From positions 1-64,000 of the forward strand of contig CADCBP010000009.1 in NCBI GenBank assembly GCA_902799705.1: 64,000 bases of DNA. The letters run 5' to 3'. Of the stretch, positions 33,572 through 42,093 are shown one piece after another (the first letter of the stretch is position 1; each line of letters opens with the position of its first letter). The notes under the pieces were generated by a model. That model was not told the DNA's origin, ran no database searches, and worked only from the letters and a program-made list of their open reading frames with translations. The position numbers and the translations under genes were made by a program. The stretch comes from an uncultured Bacteroidales bacterium (GTDB taxonomy: Bacteria; Bacteroidota; Bacteroidia; Bacteroidales; Paludibacteraceae).

Positions 33572-33639
33572 AATTTAAATATAATTTAAATTCCGGAGCT
33601 CCGGCTGCATCGAGTTGCGTAAGCAAGCTTACACTCGAT
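33572..33639. promoter_or_regulatory. Three consecutive palindromes between the S26-like and PqqD genes
   Basis: AATTTAAAT-ATA-ATTTAAATT (33572-33592), CCGGAGCTCCGG (33593-33604) and a bulged stem ATCGAGT..GTAAGC-AA-GCTTAC..ACTCGAT (33609-33639). No T-run follows, so this is not a standard terminator. A processing site, attenuator or protein-binding region is possible. Confidence 0.65.
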
Positions 33640-33651
33640 TTGCACGAACCT

Positions 33652-34098
33652 TCATATCATTGTATGTCTATAAATTTTCAACAGAAATCCCCTGAATGGC
33701 AGCAAGGCATGCCAAATTCGTCCTCGTGTAAGCAGTTTGGCTCGCCCTTTCGGATTTTCTATGCGTCGCACACGTCCTATGATGTCCGCAACTCTGCACT
33801 TTTCTTCTCCTTGCAGATTTCCATCTCCTTGTAAAACAAGGAGTTCACCCTGTTCGTCGTGTTCAATGCGTACAAGTCGGTGCAGCACATATATTCCTTG
33901 TCCTCCGGGCTGTTTTGCATGCACCAAGAGTATATCTCCGCATCGCGGAGCACGAGTAAGCGGAGTCAAAACGACGCTGTCCTTATTCCCCTCAATGAAT
34001 GGTCTCATACTATTGCCGGAAGGGGTGAAACGCACTTCTTTCTCTTCGGCCAATAATCGCGCCAATTCGGGAATTAATATTTCATTCGCTACTTTCAT
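33652..34098 (-). CDS. S24/S26-family peptidase, Ser-His signal-peptidase-like
   Basis: The 148-residue protein has the S26 nucleophile motif TPSGNSMRPF (Ser30). In place of the bacterial Lys it has VLHRLV (His73), followed by a LQGDGN box (about 89-94). Ser-His plus GDxN is the arrangement of the SipW/archaeal-eukaryotic type of signal peptidase. There is no clear membrane anchor, only a weakly hydrophobic C-terminus. It probably cleaves a peptide or exported protein made in the same operon. It starts directly next to the stop of the exported 176-aa protein gene (zero spacing). Confidence 0.8.
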   Translation of the reverse strand: MKVANEILIPELARLLAEEKEVRFTPSGNSMRPFIEGNKDSVVLTPLTRAPRCGDILLVHAKQPGGQGIYVLHRLVRIEHDEQGELLVLQGDGNLQGEEKCRVADIIGRVRRIENPKGRAKLLTRGRIWHALLPFRGFLLKIYRHTMI

Positions 34099-34629
34099 TT
34101 AGTCGTTTACTACCACTCGCAGACAGTGACAAGGTTGGTATGTATATTGAATACTGAGGAATTTAATGTCCGAGCCGCTGTTATTTACTATTTTAAAATA
34201 GTAATTTCCTTTTGCGGGCATAGGTGCTTCGATTGCCGAAGAGTTAAATGAGGCAGAAGAAGTAATCTCTGTCCAACTACTGTTATCTTCAGATATATAA
34301 ATCCTCACGCCGGTAGGCACCGAACCTTTCGTGTGCGTCAATTGAACGAACGTCAAGTCCTGTATAGCCGGGGATGTCTGCATAACTCCGCTATTCGGCA
34401 ATGCAATACAAAAAGCGGTACCAGCACGTCCAAAAACTCCTCCGGCAGAACCGGTATAGGTAACCAAATCGGTGACTCCTACCGAGTAGTCAGGGCGATT
34501 AGGGAAAGTTAGCTCATTTTTTGACACCATATCGTTAAATTCATGCATAATAGCAACACTCTCAGCCCTGCATAACGCAGAACTGAGAGTGCATATACCC
34601 ATTAGCAATATTACTGTTATTTTTTTCAT
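34099..34629 (-). CDS. Small exported beta-sandwich-like protein
   Basis: The 176-residue protein has a signal peptide (MKKITVILLMGICTLSSALC). The mature part is strand-rich, with a VRIYISEDNSSWTEITSS segment like those in discoidin-type or carbohydrate-binding domains, and ends CHCLRVVVND. It lacks the C-terminal sorting-like motif of its neighbours. No catalytic motif is seen. It lies between the M6 protease and the S26-like peptidase with zero spacing on both sides, so it is likely made with them and may be a substrate or partner of one of them. Confidence 0.6.
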   Translation of the reverse strand: MKKITVILLMGICTLSSALCRAESVAIMHEFNDMVSKNELTFPNRPDYSVGVTDLVTYTGSAGGVFGRAGTAFCIALPNSGVMQTSPAIQDLTFVQLTHTKGSVPTGVRIYISEDNSSWTEITSSASFNSSAIEAPMPAKGNYYFKIVNNSGSDIKFLSIQYTYQPCHCLRVVVND

Positions 34630-36939
34630 TTATCGGATTTTTTCTCCTGTAATTGTGAATTCTTCTCCACCGCGGACTATTACGATTCTGCCTTCGCGAA
34701 TCGTCTTGAATGCTGCGGGTTTAACCGCCGCCGTCTCTTCGACCCCTTGTCCGCTTCCATTGCAGGAAGTACTATAGTTGCTGTACGAAGCACCACCGCC
34801 GCAAGTAACATCTACCGAATATACGTAAACGGAGTTCGTGGTACAAGTCACTACAAATGCTGCTTTTCCGGAAACCTTATTGAATTCGAAGTCCAGCGTG
34901 CGTAGCGCATTGCCTCCTGTCTTTGTTACATCGTGAGAAACTTTCGTGTCTCCAACAGCCACTTCAATAGAACCGGCTCCCCTCGTAGCATTCGTGCAAT
35001 ACGTTACCACCACCTTGCTTACTTTATCAAACGCTTCCTTGCTCTCAGCGCCTGCACCGCTGGCTCCCGTAGTAATTTGCACTCCCTGGTTGGATGTCAA
35101 CTGGTTACCATCCTGAGTGCTCATCCAACTCTTGGAAGCATCGTCCCACGCCTTGGAAGTAAAGGTGTAATTCGTAGTCTGCTCAGCACCGCCTTCACTA
35201 TTGACGTCAGCGAAAATCGCATAAAATGCAGCGCCCTCTTCCACGTCATCACCTTCTTTAACGAGAACAGGAGCTATCGATTCACTTGTGTAACTTGCGT
35301 CTGCGCACCATCCCACGAATACTCGTCCTGTCGAGCATGCAGCCGGTTCTTCATCGGGAAGAACAACTTTAGCGTGCTCCGTGCATTTGTTCGTCTCGAA
35401 GAGTTCTCCGTTCACGAACCACTGTACATCAAACGGCTCAACAACCGGTTGCGGTTCTTCGATATAAACCAGCGAAATACTGTTTCCTTTTCTGGTAATC
35501 TCTTTGAGCGGCTTTCCACTTACTCCACTCCACGATTTAACTGTACCGTACGGCCATGCATTCTTTGCACCGTAATTTTTCCCTATCTTCGTGCCGGAAG
35601 GAATAACGAGTGTGAAATGCGGAGCTCCGTTACTGGTCAGGTTGGGAGCATTTTCCGCCCACATGGATTTGTTGTAGTTGACTTTCCAGATCAACATACC
35701 CTCAGCAGGCAGGTACTTGTCCCATCCTTGTTGCTGACGGCACTCAATATAATAATTGAGTCCGTTCGTTGTAACGGTTTGTTGGTTTCCTGAAGCATTG
35801 ATCTGATATGCGGAATAGCCCTCTGTACCGATCGGCTTCATCTCCACAACGCGACCTTCACTACCCAAGTTCTCCGGAGTGTACCACCCACAGAAAGCTT
35901 TCTCCCATGCGTTGTAGTTAGGTGGACAATGGATGTCTCCATTATAACTACCGCCATCCATTACATCCCACTCATTAGGAGTGAGCTGGTCTTCGTAGTT
36001 GGTAGAATAGTCAGTGTCGTAATGATCCGGAAGACCAATCACGTGACCATATTCGTGGCAAATGATTCCAATACCTGCGAGCGAAGTACCGGACAACTCA
36101 TTGGACATTGCATAATTCTGTACGCGTTTGCCATCGAACTTGCATTGCTCCGCTGTGTAAGTACAGTTACCATAGTAACGCGAAGTTGCGATATCGAAAC
36201 TGTGCGGCCAAATGGTGTTGGCATCACCGCCATCCGCTTGACCTTTTCCTGCATAAACCACATATACAAAATCCACGTCTCCGTCGCCATTCCAGTCATA
36301 CTGCGTGAAATCAATCTCGCTATCCATTTTCTTACAAGCCTCGATGATCACGTTGCCCGAATATCTGTCATTACCTTCTTCCTGATAATCCTCACCATAG
36401 TACGCGTAATTATTATCCAGGGTTACAGGACCATAGACATCCAGTTGCAGGTTGTATTTGCCGTCCGACTGATCGCGGAAATACTGTCCGATGGAGCCAA
36501 AGTTGACACCGTTGTACTTATTGACCGTACAATTCGTAGAGTTACACAACTCATCAATCACCGCTTTGGTGGTAGTCGATTTGAAGGATTTGTCCTTGTA
36601 ATTCACCATGATAACCACACCCTTCGGCGGCAAGTAAGGTGAATAGCCGAATTCAGAATTTGTGTTTTTCAGCGTGCGTTTAGCTTTCGCGGCCATCCGT
36701 CGAGCTTTGGCCACTTCGGGTGTCGGCGCCGTGCCAACCACTTTGAACTGGCCATTTACCTCACGCAACTCCTGTCCTTCACGGTTTATGAAATAGTGAT
36801 AGTACTCATCACCCATTTGCTGCACCTCGATTGTGGTACCATCGGCTTGCGTGCGTGTTTGCCATCCGCGTCTTGCTGGAACTGCATAAGCCATCATAGC
36901 GATGACTGATACAATTGCTAAAGATACGATTTTTTTCAT
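34630..36939 (-). CDS. M6-family metalloprotease, exported, with C-terminal sorting-like motif
   Basis: The 769-residue protein has a signal peptide (residues 1-20) and an N-terminal pro-region with RRG..QADGT and MGDEYYHYF. The M6 (immune inhibitor A-like) catalytic domain has the zinc motif HEYGHVIGLPDHYD at about residues 297-310. A C-terminal strand-rich region follows, then the terminal motif KTIREGRIVIVRGGEEFTIT and GEKIR. It probably degrades extracellular proteins or matures surface proteins. It is the first gene of an operon with three others at zero or short spacing, under a promoter at 37062-37031 with a palindrome at the likely transcription start. A second M6 protease lies at 42094. 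Confidence 0.88.
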   Translation of the reverse strand: MKKIVSLAIVSVIAMMAYAVPARRGWQTRTQADGTTIEVQQMGDEYYHYFINREGQELREVNGQFKVVGTAPTPEVAKARRMAAKAKRTLKNTNSEFGYSPYLPPKGVVIMVNYKDKSFKSTTTKAVIDELCNSTNCTVNKYNGVNFGSIGQYFRDQSDGKYNLQLDVYGPVTLDNNYAYYGEDYQEEGNDRYSGNVIIEACKKMDSEIDFTQYDWNGDGDVDFVYVVYAGKGQADGGDANTIWPHSFDIATSRYYGNCTYTAEQCKFDGKRVQNYAMSNELSGTSLAGIGIICHEYGHVIGLPDHYDTDYSTNYEDQLTPNEWDVMDGGSYNGDIHCPPNYNAWEKAFCGWYTPENLGSEGRVVEMKPIGTEGYSAYQINASGNQQTVTTNGLNYYIECRQQQGWDKYLPAEGMLIWKVNYNKSMWAENAPNLTSNGAPHFTLVIPSGTKIGKNYGAKNAWPYGTVKSWSGVSGKPLKEITRKGNSISLVYIEEPQPVVEPFDVQWFVNGELFETNKCTEHAKVVLPDEEPAACSTGRVFVGWCADASYTSESIAPVLVKEGDDVEEGAAFYAIFADVNSEGGAEQTTNYTFTSKAWDDASKSWMSTQDGNQLTSNQGVQITTGASGAGAESKEAFDKVSKVVVTYCTNATRGAGSIEVAVGDTKVSHDVTKTGGNALRTLDFEFNKVSGKAAFVVTCTTNSVYVYSVDVTCGGGASYSNYSTSCNGSGQGVEETAAVKPAAFKTIREGRIVIVRGGEEFTITGEKIR

Positions 36940-37008
36940 TTTGTTGAGTTAAATTTATTGTTTTTGCGTTAAATTATTTGCTTTTTTCGATTTAATGTTC
37001 TATTTATA

Positions 37009-37024
37009 TTTCCACAAGTGGAAA
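37009..37024. promoter_or_regulatory. 16-bp perfect palindrome at the M6 operon start site
   Basis: TTTCCAC-AA-GTGGAAA lies directly downstream of the -7 box of the minus-strand promoter, where the first transcribed bases should be. It is operator-like. Confidence 0.5.
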
Positions 37025-37030
37025 AGTGTG

Positions 37031-37062
37031 CAAAGTTACGGCTTTTTTATCAAATACACAAA
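37031..37062 (-). promoter_or_regulatory. Promoter of the M6/S26/PqqD operon
   Basis: The minus strand has TTTGTGTATTTG, a 20-nt spacer from TTTG, then TAACTTTG (37038-37031). It is divergent from the promoter at 37140. The whole gap 36940-37255 holds only these promoters, the palindrome and A/T-rich leaders. Confidence 0.75.
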
Positions 37063-37139
37063 TTTTTGAGACGAAAAATGCAATCTACGTGTATTTTTTG
37101 ACGAAATGTGTGCAAAATCTATTTTTACTCCTTGTTAAT

Positions 37140-37171
37140 ATTGCGTATGTACGCGAAAAGTTGTATCTTTG
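37140..37171 (+). promoter_or_regulatory. Promoter of the cadherin-like surface protein gene
   Basis: ATTGCGTATGTA, a 20-nt spacer from ATTG, then TATCTTTG (37164-37171). The leader to the ATG is about 78 nt. Confidence 0.7.
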
Positions 37172-37255
37172 CGGTGCTTTTACTGATATTTGTACAAGAA
37201 ATATAGTTCAAAACTATACCAATCTTTCAATATTAACCTCAAAAATTCAATTATT

Positions 37256-39709
37256 ATGAAGAAATTTTTCACCATTGCAGCAGCATTGTTCGCATCACTT
37301 ACGATGTTTGCGCAAACCATTACTCTGTCGGAAGTAACTCCGGAAAGTAACTGGTACAGTGTTGAAGGTGTTGGTCGCGTCGCCAACAAATCCGGAAGCG
37401 CATTCTCCAGCGGAGAAATGTCTTGCGAAGGAATTACCGGATTCAAGACAGGTAGTTCTTATTTCACTATCCAGACATTTACGGAAGTATCAAGTATTAT
37501 TGTAGGCGCTCAGAGCGGTTCCAAACGTAACATTAAGGCAATTACTGTATCCGAGGATTTAATGTCGGGTGCTCAGTCAAGCAGTAATGTTGACTTTGAG
37601 TTAATCGGAGGAAGCGAAGACTACGCTATCGTAAGCGGTGCTTGCGGCAACGAGTTCACGATTAATTTCAAAGATCCTGTTCCGGCTAACAGCTATATTC
37701 AGATTGTATTGAACGGCAATGCCGAGGTTTTTGCTGTGACGTTCGGAGGTGCAGCACCTTCGACCGATCCTGTATCAGAGGTTACCGTCACCGGTCCGAC
37801 GGAGGGTTTTGTAGGCATTCCTGTTACGCTGAAAGCCAAGACCGACAAGAAAGCCGACAAGATCTGGTGGACCGACAAATACGGCACCACTTTGAGCGAA
37901 GAGGCTGAGTTCACTTTCACACCTGCAGCAGAAGGCGAAGTAACCTATACCGCTTGGGCAGAGAACGCATACAATGTTTCTCCGGCACTCAAGGAGCATA
38001 CTCTCACTATTACCGGCAAATTATGCGGCGAGTTGATTAAGGCCACCCACACCGGCGGTAAGACTGCGACGGTAGAAGGTGTTATCGGCGGTACAGCCGA
38101 CAAGAACACAGCCAATGACGGTAAATTCGGCGGTAAGGGTCAGTATTTCGGCATCACCCTTGCTTCGGGCACATTCCTGGCAGGCGATGAGCTGAATGTA
38201 CATACCACCACCGCAGCAGAACAAGGCACACTTGCCATCTACGCTGACAAGGCAGGAGAGACTCTGCTCTATGACAGCGAATCATTTGGTGCAGAAGGAG
38301 ACAACATCATTTATCTTCCGGCAGCATTGAATGATCTCTCCACACTTTATATCTGCCGCACAGCAGACAACAACTGGAACGGCTTTGTAGATTTCATTTC
38401 CGTCACCCGTTCTTGTGGCGCAAGCAGCAATGCGGATGTCTCGGAAGTACGTGTGAACGGTGTTGTAGTAGAACCGGAAGGTGAAAAGGGTATTTTGTAT
38501 AACTACACGCTTGGTGCCTCGTACAGTGAGCCGACCGTATCCATCGCCCTGACTCTGGCTCATCCGAAAGCAACCATCAAATACGGCTTGGATAATCCTT
38601 ACGAGATGGGCACTCCCGATGCAGGCAGTTCGAAAGGTCAGGCATTCACGATTGTAGCAGAGGACGGCGTGACCGAAAAGACTATCACCGTGAATGTAGC
38701 CAAATCCGCTACGCTCAGTAATGACTGGAAATTAAGCGCACTTTCTATTGACGGTTACACTTTGGATCCGGCATTTGACCCCGAGATCAATTTGTACACT
38801 ATCACCAAGCCTTACGGTGCAGCTAATCCGGAAGAGAGTGCCGTTCACGCCACTCCGAGACATCCGGGCGCTACAATCCAGAGCATTGTAATCAATGAAG
38901 CCAGCATTGTGATAACCGTTCTGGCGGAAGACGGAGAAACCTCGAACGGCTACGCAATTGATATTCTTGAGGCAGCAGCCAAGAAAGACCTGCTTGAGGT
39001 TTCATTCAGCAACGGCGTTCATGGTTTCATCAAGGACGGCAACATCCAGGTTCCGTATCTGGCAGGCGAGGCAGAGCCTACGTTCGAAAGCGCTGAGTTC
39101 TGGAATCCTGACGGCGAGCCGACTGCAGCCATCGAAGACGGCAAACTGGTTGTAACCGGTATAGACGGCGAGAAGGCTTCTTATACACTCGAGTTCATAG
39201 CCGTTACTCCGATGGAATACAGCGAGGAAGAAGTTGTGTTCAGCGAGGTTCCGAGTTTCATCTTCTCCGTTTACGGATTTGATGCAGAGAAGGGTGTCAA
39301 GTTCTCGAAAGACGTTGAGGAAGCCAACAACCGCCGCATCTCCGAAGGAAAAGACCGTATATACATAGCTCTACCGGCAGCGCGCAAGGTAATGCTCACC
39401 TCCGGTACCGGTGCAGGGCGTCCGGTTGTGATCACCGTTAACGGCGTTGAATCCCCTGTCAACAAAACGGCAGCAAAAGAAGAAGCTATCGAGATCGGTT
39501 TGAACTCGGAAGGCAACAACTTTGTAGCAATCGAGAGCAACGGCAACAGCGGTGACGCCGGTTTCATCAAACTACAACTCAGCCAAGAGGCTCCGCAGGG
39601 AATCGAAAACACCATGGATGGTGCAAAAGCCGTTAAGTTCATCCAAAACGGTCAGATCTTCATCCTCCGCGGTGAGAAGATTTACACCATTACGGGTCAA
39701 GAGTTGTAA
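37256..39709 (+). CDS. Exported surface protein with cadherin-like beta-sandwich domain and sorting-like motif
   Basis: With the ATG at 37256 the protein has 817 residues and a signal peptide (MKKFFTIAAALFASLTMFA). Strand-rich regions follow. One (about 495-550, LSALSIDGYTLDPAFDPEIN) matches the bacterial cadherin-like beta-sandwich pattern. Preceding stretches include an Ig-like TVTGPTEGFVGIPVTLKAKT. The last residues are KFIQNGQIFILRGEKIYTIT and GQEL, the shared terminal motif. It is expected at the cell surface, perhaps as a binding protein. A terminator follows about 45 bp after the stop. Confidence 0.8.
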   Translation: MKKFFTIAAALFASLTMFAQTITLSEVTPESNWYSVEGVGRVANKSGSAFSSGEMSCEGITGFKTGSSYFTIQTFTEVSSIIVGAQSGSKRNIKAITVSEDLMSGAQSSSNVDFELIGGSEDYAIVSGACGNEFTINFKDPVPANSYIQIVLNGNAEVFAVTFGGAAPSTDPVSEVTVTGPTEGFVGIPVTLKAKTDKKADKIWWTDKYGTTLSEEAEFTFTPAAEGEVTYTAWAENAYNVSPALKEHTLTITGKLCGELIKATHTGGKTATVEGVIGGTADKNTANDGKFGGKGQYFGITLASGTFLAGDELNVHTTTAAEQGTLAIYADKAGETLLYDSESFGAEGDNIIYLPAALNDLSTLYICRTADNNWNGFVDFISVTRSCGASSNADVSEVRVNGVVVEPEGEKGILYNYTLGASYSEPTVSIALTLAHPKATIKYGLDNPYEMGTPDAGSSKGQAFTIVAEDGVTEKTITVNVAKSATLSNDWKLSALSIDGYTLDPAFDPEINLYTITKPYGAANPEESAVHATPRHPGATIQSIVINEASIVITVLAEDGETSNGYAIDILEAAAKKDLLEVSFSNGVHGFIKDGNIQVPYLAGEAEPTFESAEFWNPDGEPTAAIEDGKLVVTGIDGEKASYTLEFIAVTPMEYSEEEVVFSEVPSFIFSVYGFDAEKGVKFSKDVEEANNRRISEGKDRIYIALPAARKVMLTSGTGAGRPVVITVNGVESPVNKTAAKEEAIEIGLNSEGNNFVAIESNGNSGDAGFIKLQLSQEAPQGIENTMDGAKAVKFIQNGQIFILRGEKIYTITGQEL

Positions 39710-39750
39710 CAAGCCCCCCAATCTTTCCATTGAAGGAAGGAAGTCATAAA

Positions 39751-39784
39751 AAAAACAGCTCGCAGCAAAATGCGGGCTGTTTTT
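39751..39784 (+). terminator. Rho-independent terminator after the cadherin-like gene
   Basis: ACAGCTCGCA and TGCGGGCTGT form a stem with one mismatch around GCAAAA, preceded by an A-run and followed by TTTTT. Confidence 0.85.
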
Positions 39785-40150
39785 ATGTATGACCATAGAG
39801 CCAACAGCCGGAGGGCTAAGTACCTTCCGCCCGTCTTCCGCTCCTCTTTCGTCCCTCTTCCGTCCCTAATTATCACGTACTTACGACGTACTTACGACGC
39901 ACTTATCACGCACTAATCACGCACTAATTTGTGCTATTAACACCTTTGGTATTATATACTATGTATATAATACTGGCGTTTTTGCGAAAACAGACAGGAT
40001 TTTAAATAAGGGAGTCATCAAAATACAACAGAAGGAGAAGCCACCTGTTGTCAAAAAGCTTCCGAATAACCGCTCCAAGAAGAAAAATGGCAAAATAAAA
40101 TGTATTTTATTTCTTATTTCACTACGTTCAAACGATTATTTTGAAAAAAA
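39785..40150. other. Long intergenic stretch with tandem repeats, no gene seen
   Basis: CGTCTTCC/CGTCCCTC-type repeats lie at about 39828-39868 and an 11-nt array at 39873-39937. The remainder is A/T-rich sequence running into the Mla-type promoter. Confidence 0.6.
39873..39937. repeat. 11-nt tandem array (ATCACGCACTA)
   Basis: About five units alternating ATCACGTACTT, ACGACGTACTT, ACGACGCACTT and ATCACGCACTA. A different 11-nt array occurs at 61354-61408. Confidence 0.85.
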
Positions 40151-40152
40151 AT

Positions 40153-40184
40153 CTTGCATATTTGGATTTTTTGTTGTAATTTTG
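40153..40184 (+). promoter_or_regulatory. Promoter of the Mla-type ABC operon
   Basis: CTTGCATATTTG, a 20-nt spacer from CTTG, then TAATTTTG (40177-40184). Confidence 0.75.
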
Positions 40185-40222
40185 CACGGTTTTTGTATAT
40201 CTTACGGATAAAAGGACAGTTT

Positions 40223-40960
40223 ATGCAGATACTACGACACATAGGAGAATATACGTTACTGATGGGCAAGGTACTTCGTTTGCCGGACCGTCAGCGAATG
40301 TTTTGGCGGCAGTACAGCCGTGAGTTGGAGAAGCAGGGTTTGCAGAGTTTGCCGATTGTGCTGATTATCTCCATTTTCATCGGCGCCATATTGACCATTC
40401 AGGCTAAGACGAATACCGAGAACCCGTTGCTTCCTACCTACACGGTAGGTTTGCTGACTCGCGAGACTTTGTTGCTGGAGTTCTCAAGCACTATTCTCTG
40501 TCTGATATTAGCGGGCAAGGTAGGATCGAATATCGCGTCGGAGATAGGTACGATGCGTATCACGGAGCAGATTGATGCGATGGAGATTATGGGCGTGAAC
40601 AGCGCCAACTACCTGATTTTGCCGAAGATTCTGGCGTTTGTAACCATGATGCCTATGCTGGTGATTATTTCCACCGCCGTAGGCCTGGTAGGCGGATGGG
40701 CGGTAGGTGCATTCACGGACATCATCACGGTGCATGATTACCTGGTGGGTGTGCAATACGCGTTCAATCCATACTATGTATGGTACGGAATCATCAAGAG
40801 TCTGGTGTTCGCGTTTGTGATCACAAGTATGGCGAGTTACTATGGTTACTACGCGCGGGGAGGCGCGTTGGAAGTAGGCCGCGCGAGCACCAATGCTGTC
40901 GTGAACTCGAACATAATGATTTTGTTCCTGGACTTGATTTTGAGTAAGTTACTATTATGA
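40223..40960 (+). CDS. mlaE: MlaE-type ABC transporter permease
   Basis: The ATG at 40223 gives a 245-residue membrane protein with about five hydrophobic segments. It has the MlaE family stretches AGKVGSNIASEIGTMRITEQIDAMEIMGV (only partly quoted here by pattern) and SYYGYYARGGALEVGRAST. MlaE is the permease of phospholipid transport between outer and inner membrane. The ATPase gene overlaps by 4 bp (ATGA). No MlaD or MCE gene follows in the window. Confidence 0.88.
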   Translation: MQILRHIGEYTLLMGKVLRLPDRQRMFWRQYSRELEKQGLQSLPIVLIISIFIGAILTIQAKTNTENPLLPTYTVGLLTRETLLLEFSSTILCLILAGKVGSNIASEIGTMRITEQIDAMEIMGVNSANYLILPKILAFVTMMPMLVIISTAVGLVGGWAVGAFTDIITVHDYLVGVQYAFNPYYVWYGIIKSLVFAFVITSMASYYGYYARGGALEVGRASTNAVVNSNIMILFLDLILSKLLL

Positions 40961-41715
40961 TTGAGGCTAAAGATATCGTAAAGAGTTTTGAGGGGAACGT
41001 GGTGTTGGACCATGTTTCTGCAACGCTGCGTGACGGGGAAGTGAACATGATCATTGGTCAGTCAGGTAGCGGTAAGACCGTTTTCATGAAGAGCCTGATC
41101 GGTCTTCATACCATAGACAGCGGACATATTCTCTACGACGGGCGTGATCTGGCGAAGATGAAAGAACGAGAGATCCGCGAGTTGCACCGCGAGGTCGGCA
41201 TGCTTTTCCAGGGCTCGGCACTATTTGACTCGATGACAGTGATGGAGAATGTGCTCTTTCCGATGGAGATGTTCAGCCGCCAGACTCGCGAGGAGATGGA
41301 AGCTCGTGCAGCGTTCTGCCTGCGGCGTGTAGAGATGCCGGAACATGTATGGCATTTGATGCCGAGCGAGATCTCCGGTGGTCAGCAGAAACGTGTGGCG
41401 ATTGCCCGTGCGATTGTTTTGGAACCGAAGTACCTGTTCTGCGACGAGCCGAACTCGGGTCTGGATCCGAAGACAAGTCTGGTGATCGACGCATTGATAC
41501 AAGACATCACGCGCGAGTATAACATCTGTACTATCGTCAACAGTCATGACATGAACTCCATCATGGAGATCGGCGACAACATCATCTTCCTCAAGGGCGG
41601 CAAGAAGGAATGGCAAGGCAGCCGCCATGAGATCATGTCGAGCGAGAACGAGGCGCTCAATGATTTCGTCTTTGCCAGCGACCTGTTCAAAAAAGTGAAA
41701 CAAGCAAACAATTGA
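40957..41715 (+). CDS. mlaF: MlaF-type ABC transporter ATPase
   Basis: The 252-residue ATPase has Walker A GQSGSGKT (34-41), signature SGGQQKR and Walker B YLFCDEPNSGLDP. It pairs with the upstream permease for lipid transport across the envelope. The start overlaps the permease stop by 4 bp. It is followed 6 bp later by an unrelated small exported protein. Confidence 0.88.
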   Translation: MIEAKDIVKSFEGNVVLDHVSATLRDGEVNMIIGQSGSGKTVFMKSLIGLHTIDSGHILYDGRDLAKMKEREIRELHREVGMLFQGSALFDSMTVMENVLFPMEMFSRQTREEMEARAAFCLRRVEMPEHVWHLMPSEISGGQQKRVAIARAIVLEPKYLFCDEPNSGLDPKTSLVIDALIQDITREYNICTIVNSHDMNSIMEIGDNIIFLKGGKKEWQGSRHEIMSSENEALNDFVFASDLFKKVKQANN

Positions 41716-41720
41716 ACTAT

Positions 41721-42083
41721 ATGAAAAAGATTCTTATGATGGTAGCCCTGATGGCTACAATGGTAATGGGAGCGCAGGCTCAGGAAGCCGAATCCGCTCC
41801 TCAACGACACAATGTCCCCGCTTACCGCGGTATCATTGAGAGAGAACAGCCGAACGGATATCAGCTACGCACGTATCTGCGCGGGGACGAGCACTTCCAC
41901 TGGTCCATGACCGAAGACGGATGGCAGATCATCGAGACCAAGAAAGGGTGGCTCAAATATGCCAAGTTAAACCGCAAAGGCCAAGTGGTAAGTCATTGGC
42001 GCAAAGCGCATAACGCAGAAGACCGCGGCCGCTGCGAGAAGAGATGGTTAGAGAAACATGGAATAAAAAAAGTAGTTGCATAA
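41721..42083 (+). CDS. Small exported protein resembling the M6 protease pro-region alone
   Basis: The ATG at 41721 gives 120 residues with a signal peptide (MKKILMMVALMATMVMGAQA). The mature part has PAYRGII, then NGYQLRTYLRGDEHFHWSMT and EDGWQI. The two M6 proteases nearby have the same series in their pro-regions: [18 protein letters not shown] at 42094 and PARRGW..MGDEYYHYF at 36939. No catalytic domain follows. It lies 11 bp upstream of the 42094 protease gene, so it could act as a separate inhibitor, chaperone or decoy for that enzyme. It may also be a degenerate leftover. Confidence 0.65.
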   Translation: MKKILMMVALMATMVMGAQAQEAESAPQRHNVPAYRGIIEREQPNGYQLRTYLRGDEHFHWSMTEDGWQIIETKKGWLKYAKLNRKGQVVSHWRKAHNAEDRGRCEKRWLEKHGIKKVVA

Positions 42084-42093
42084 ATCAGTTTTT

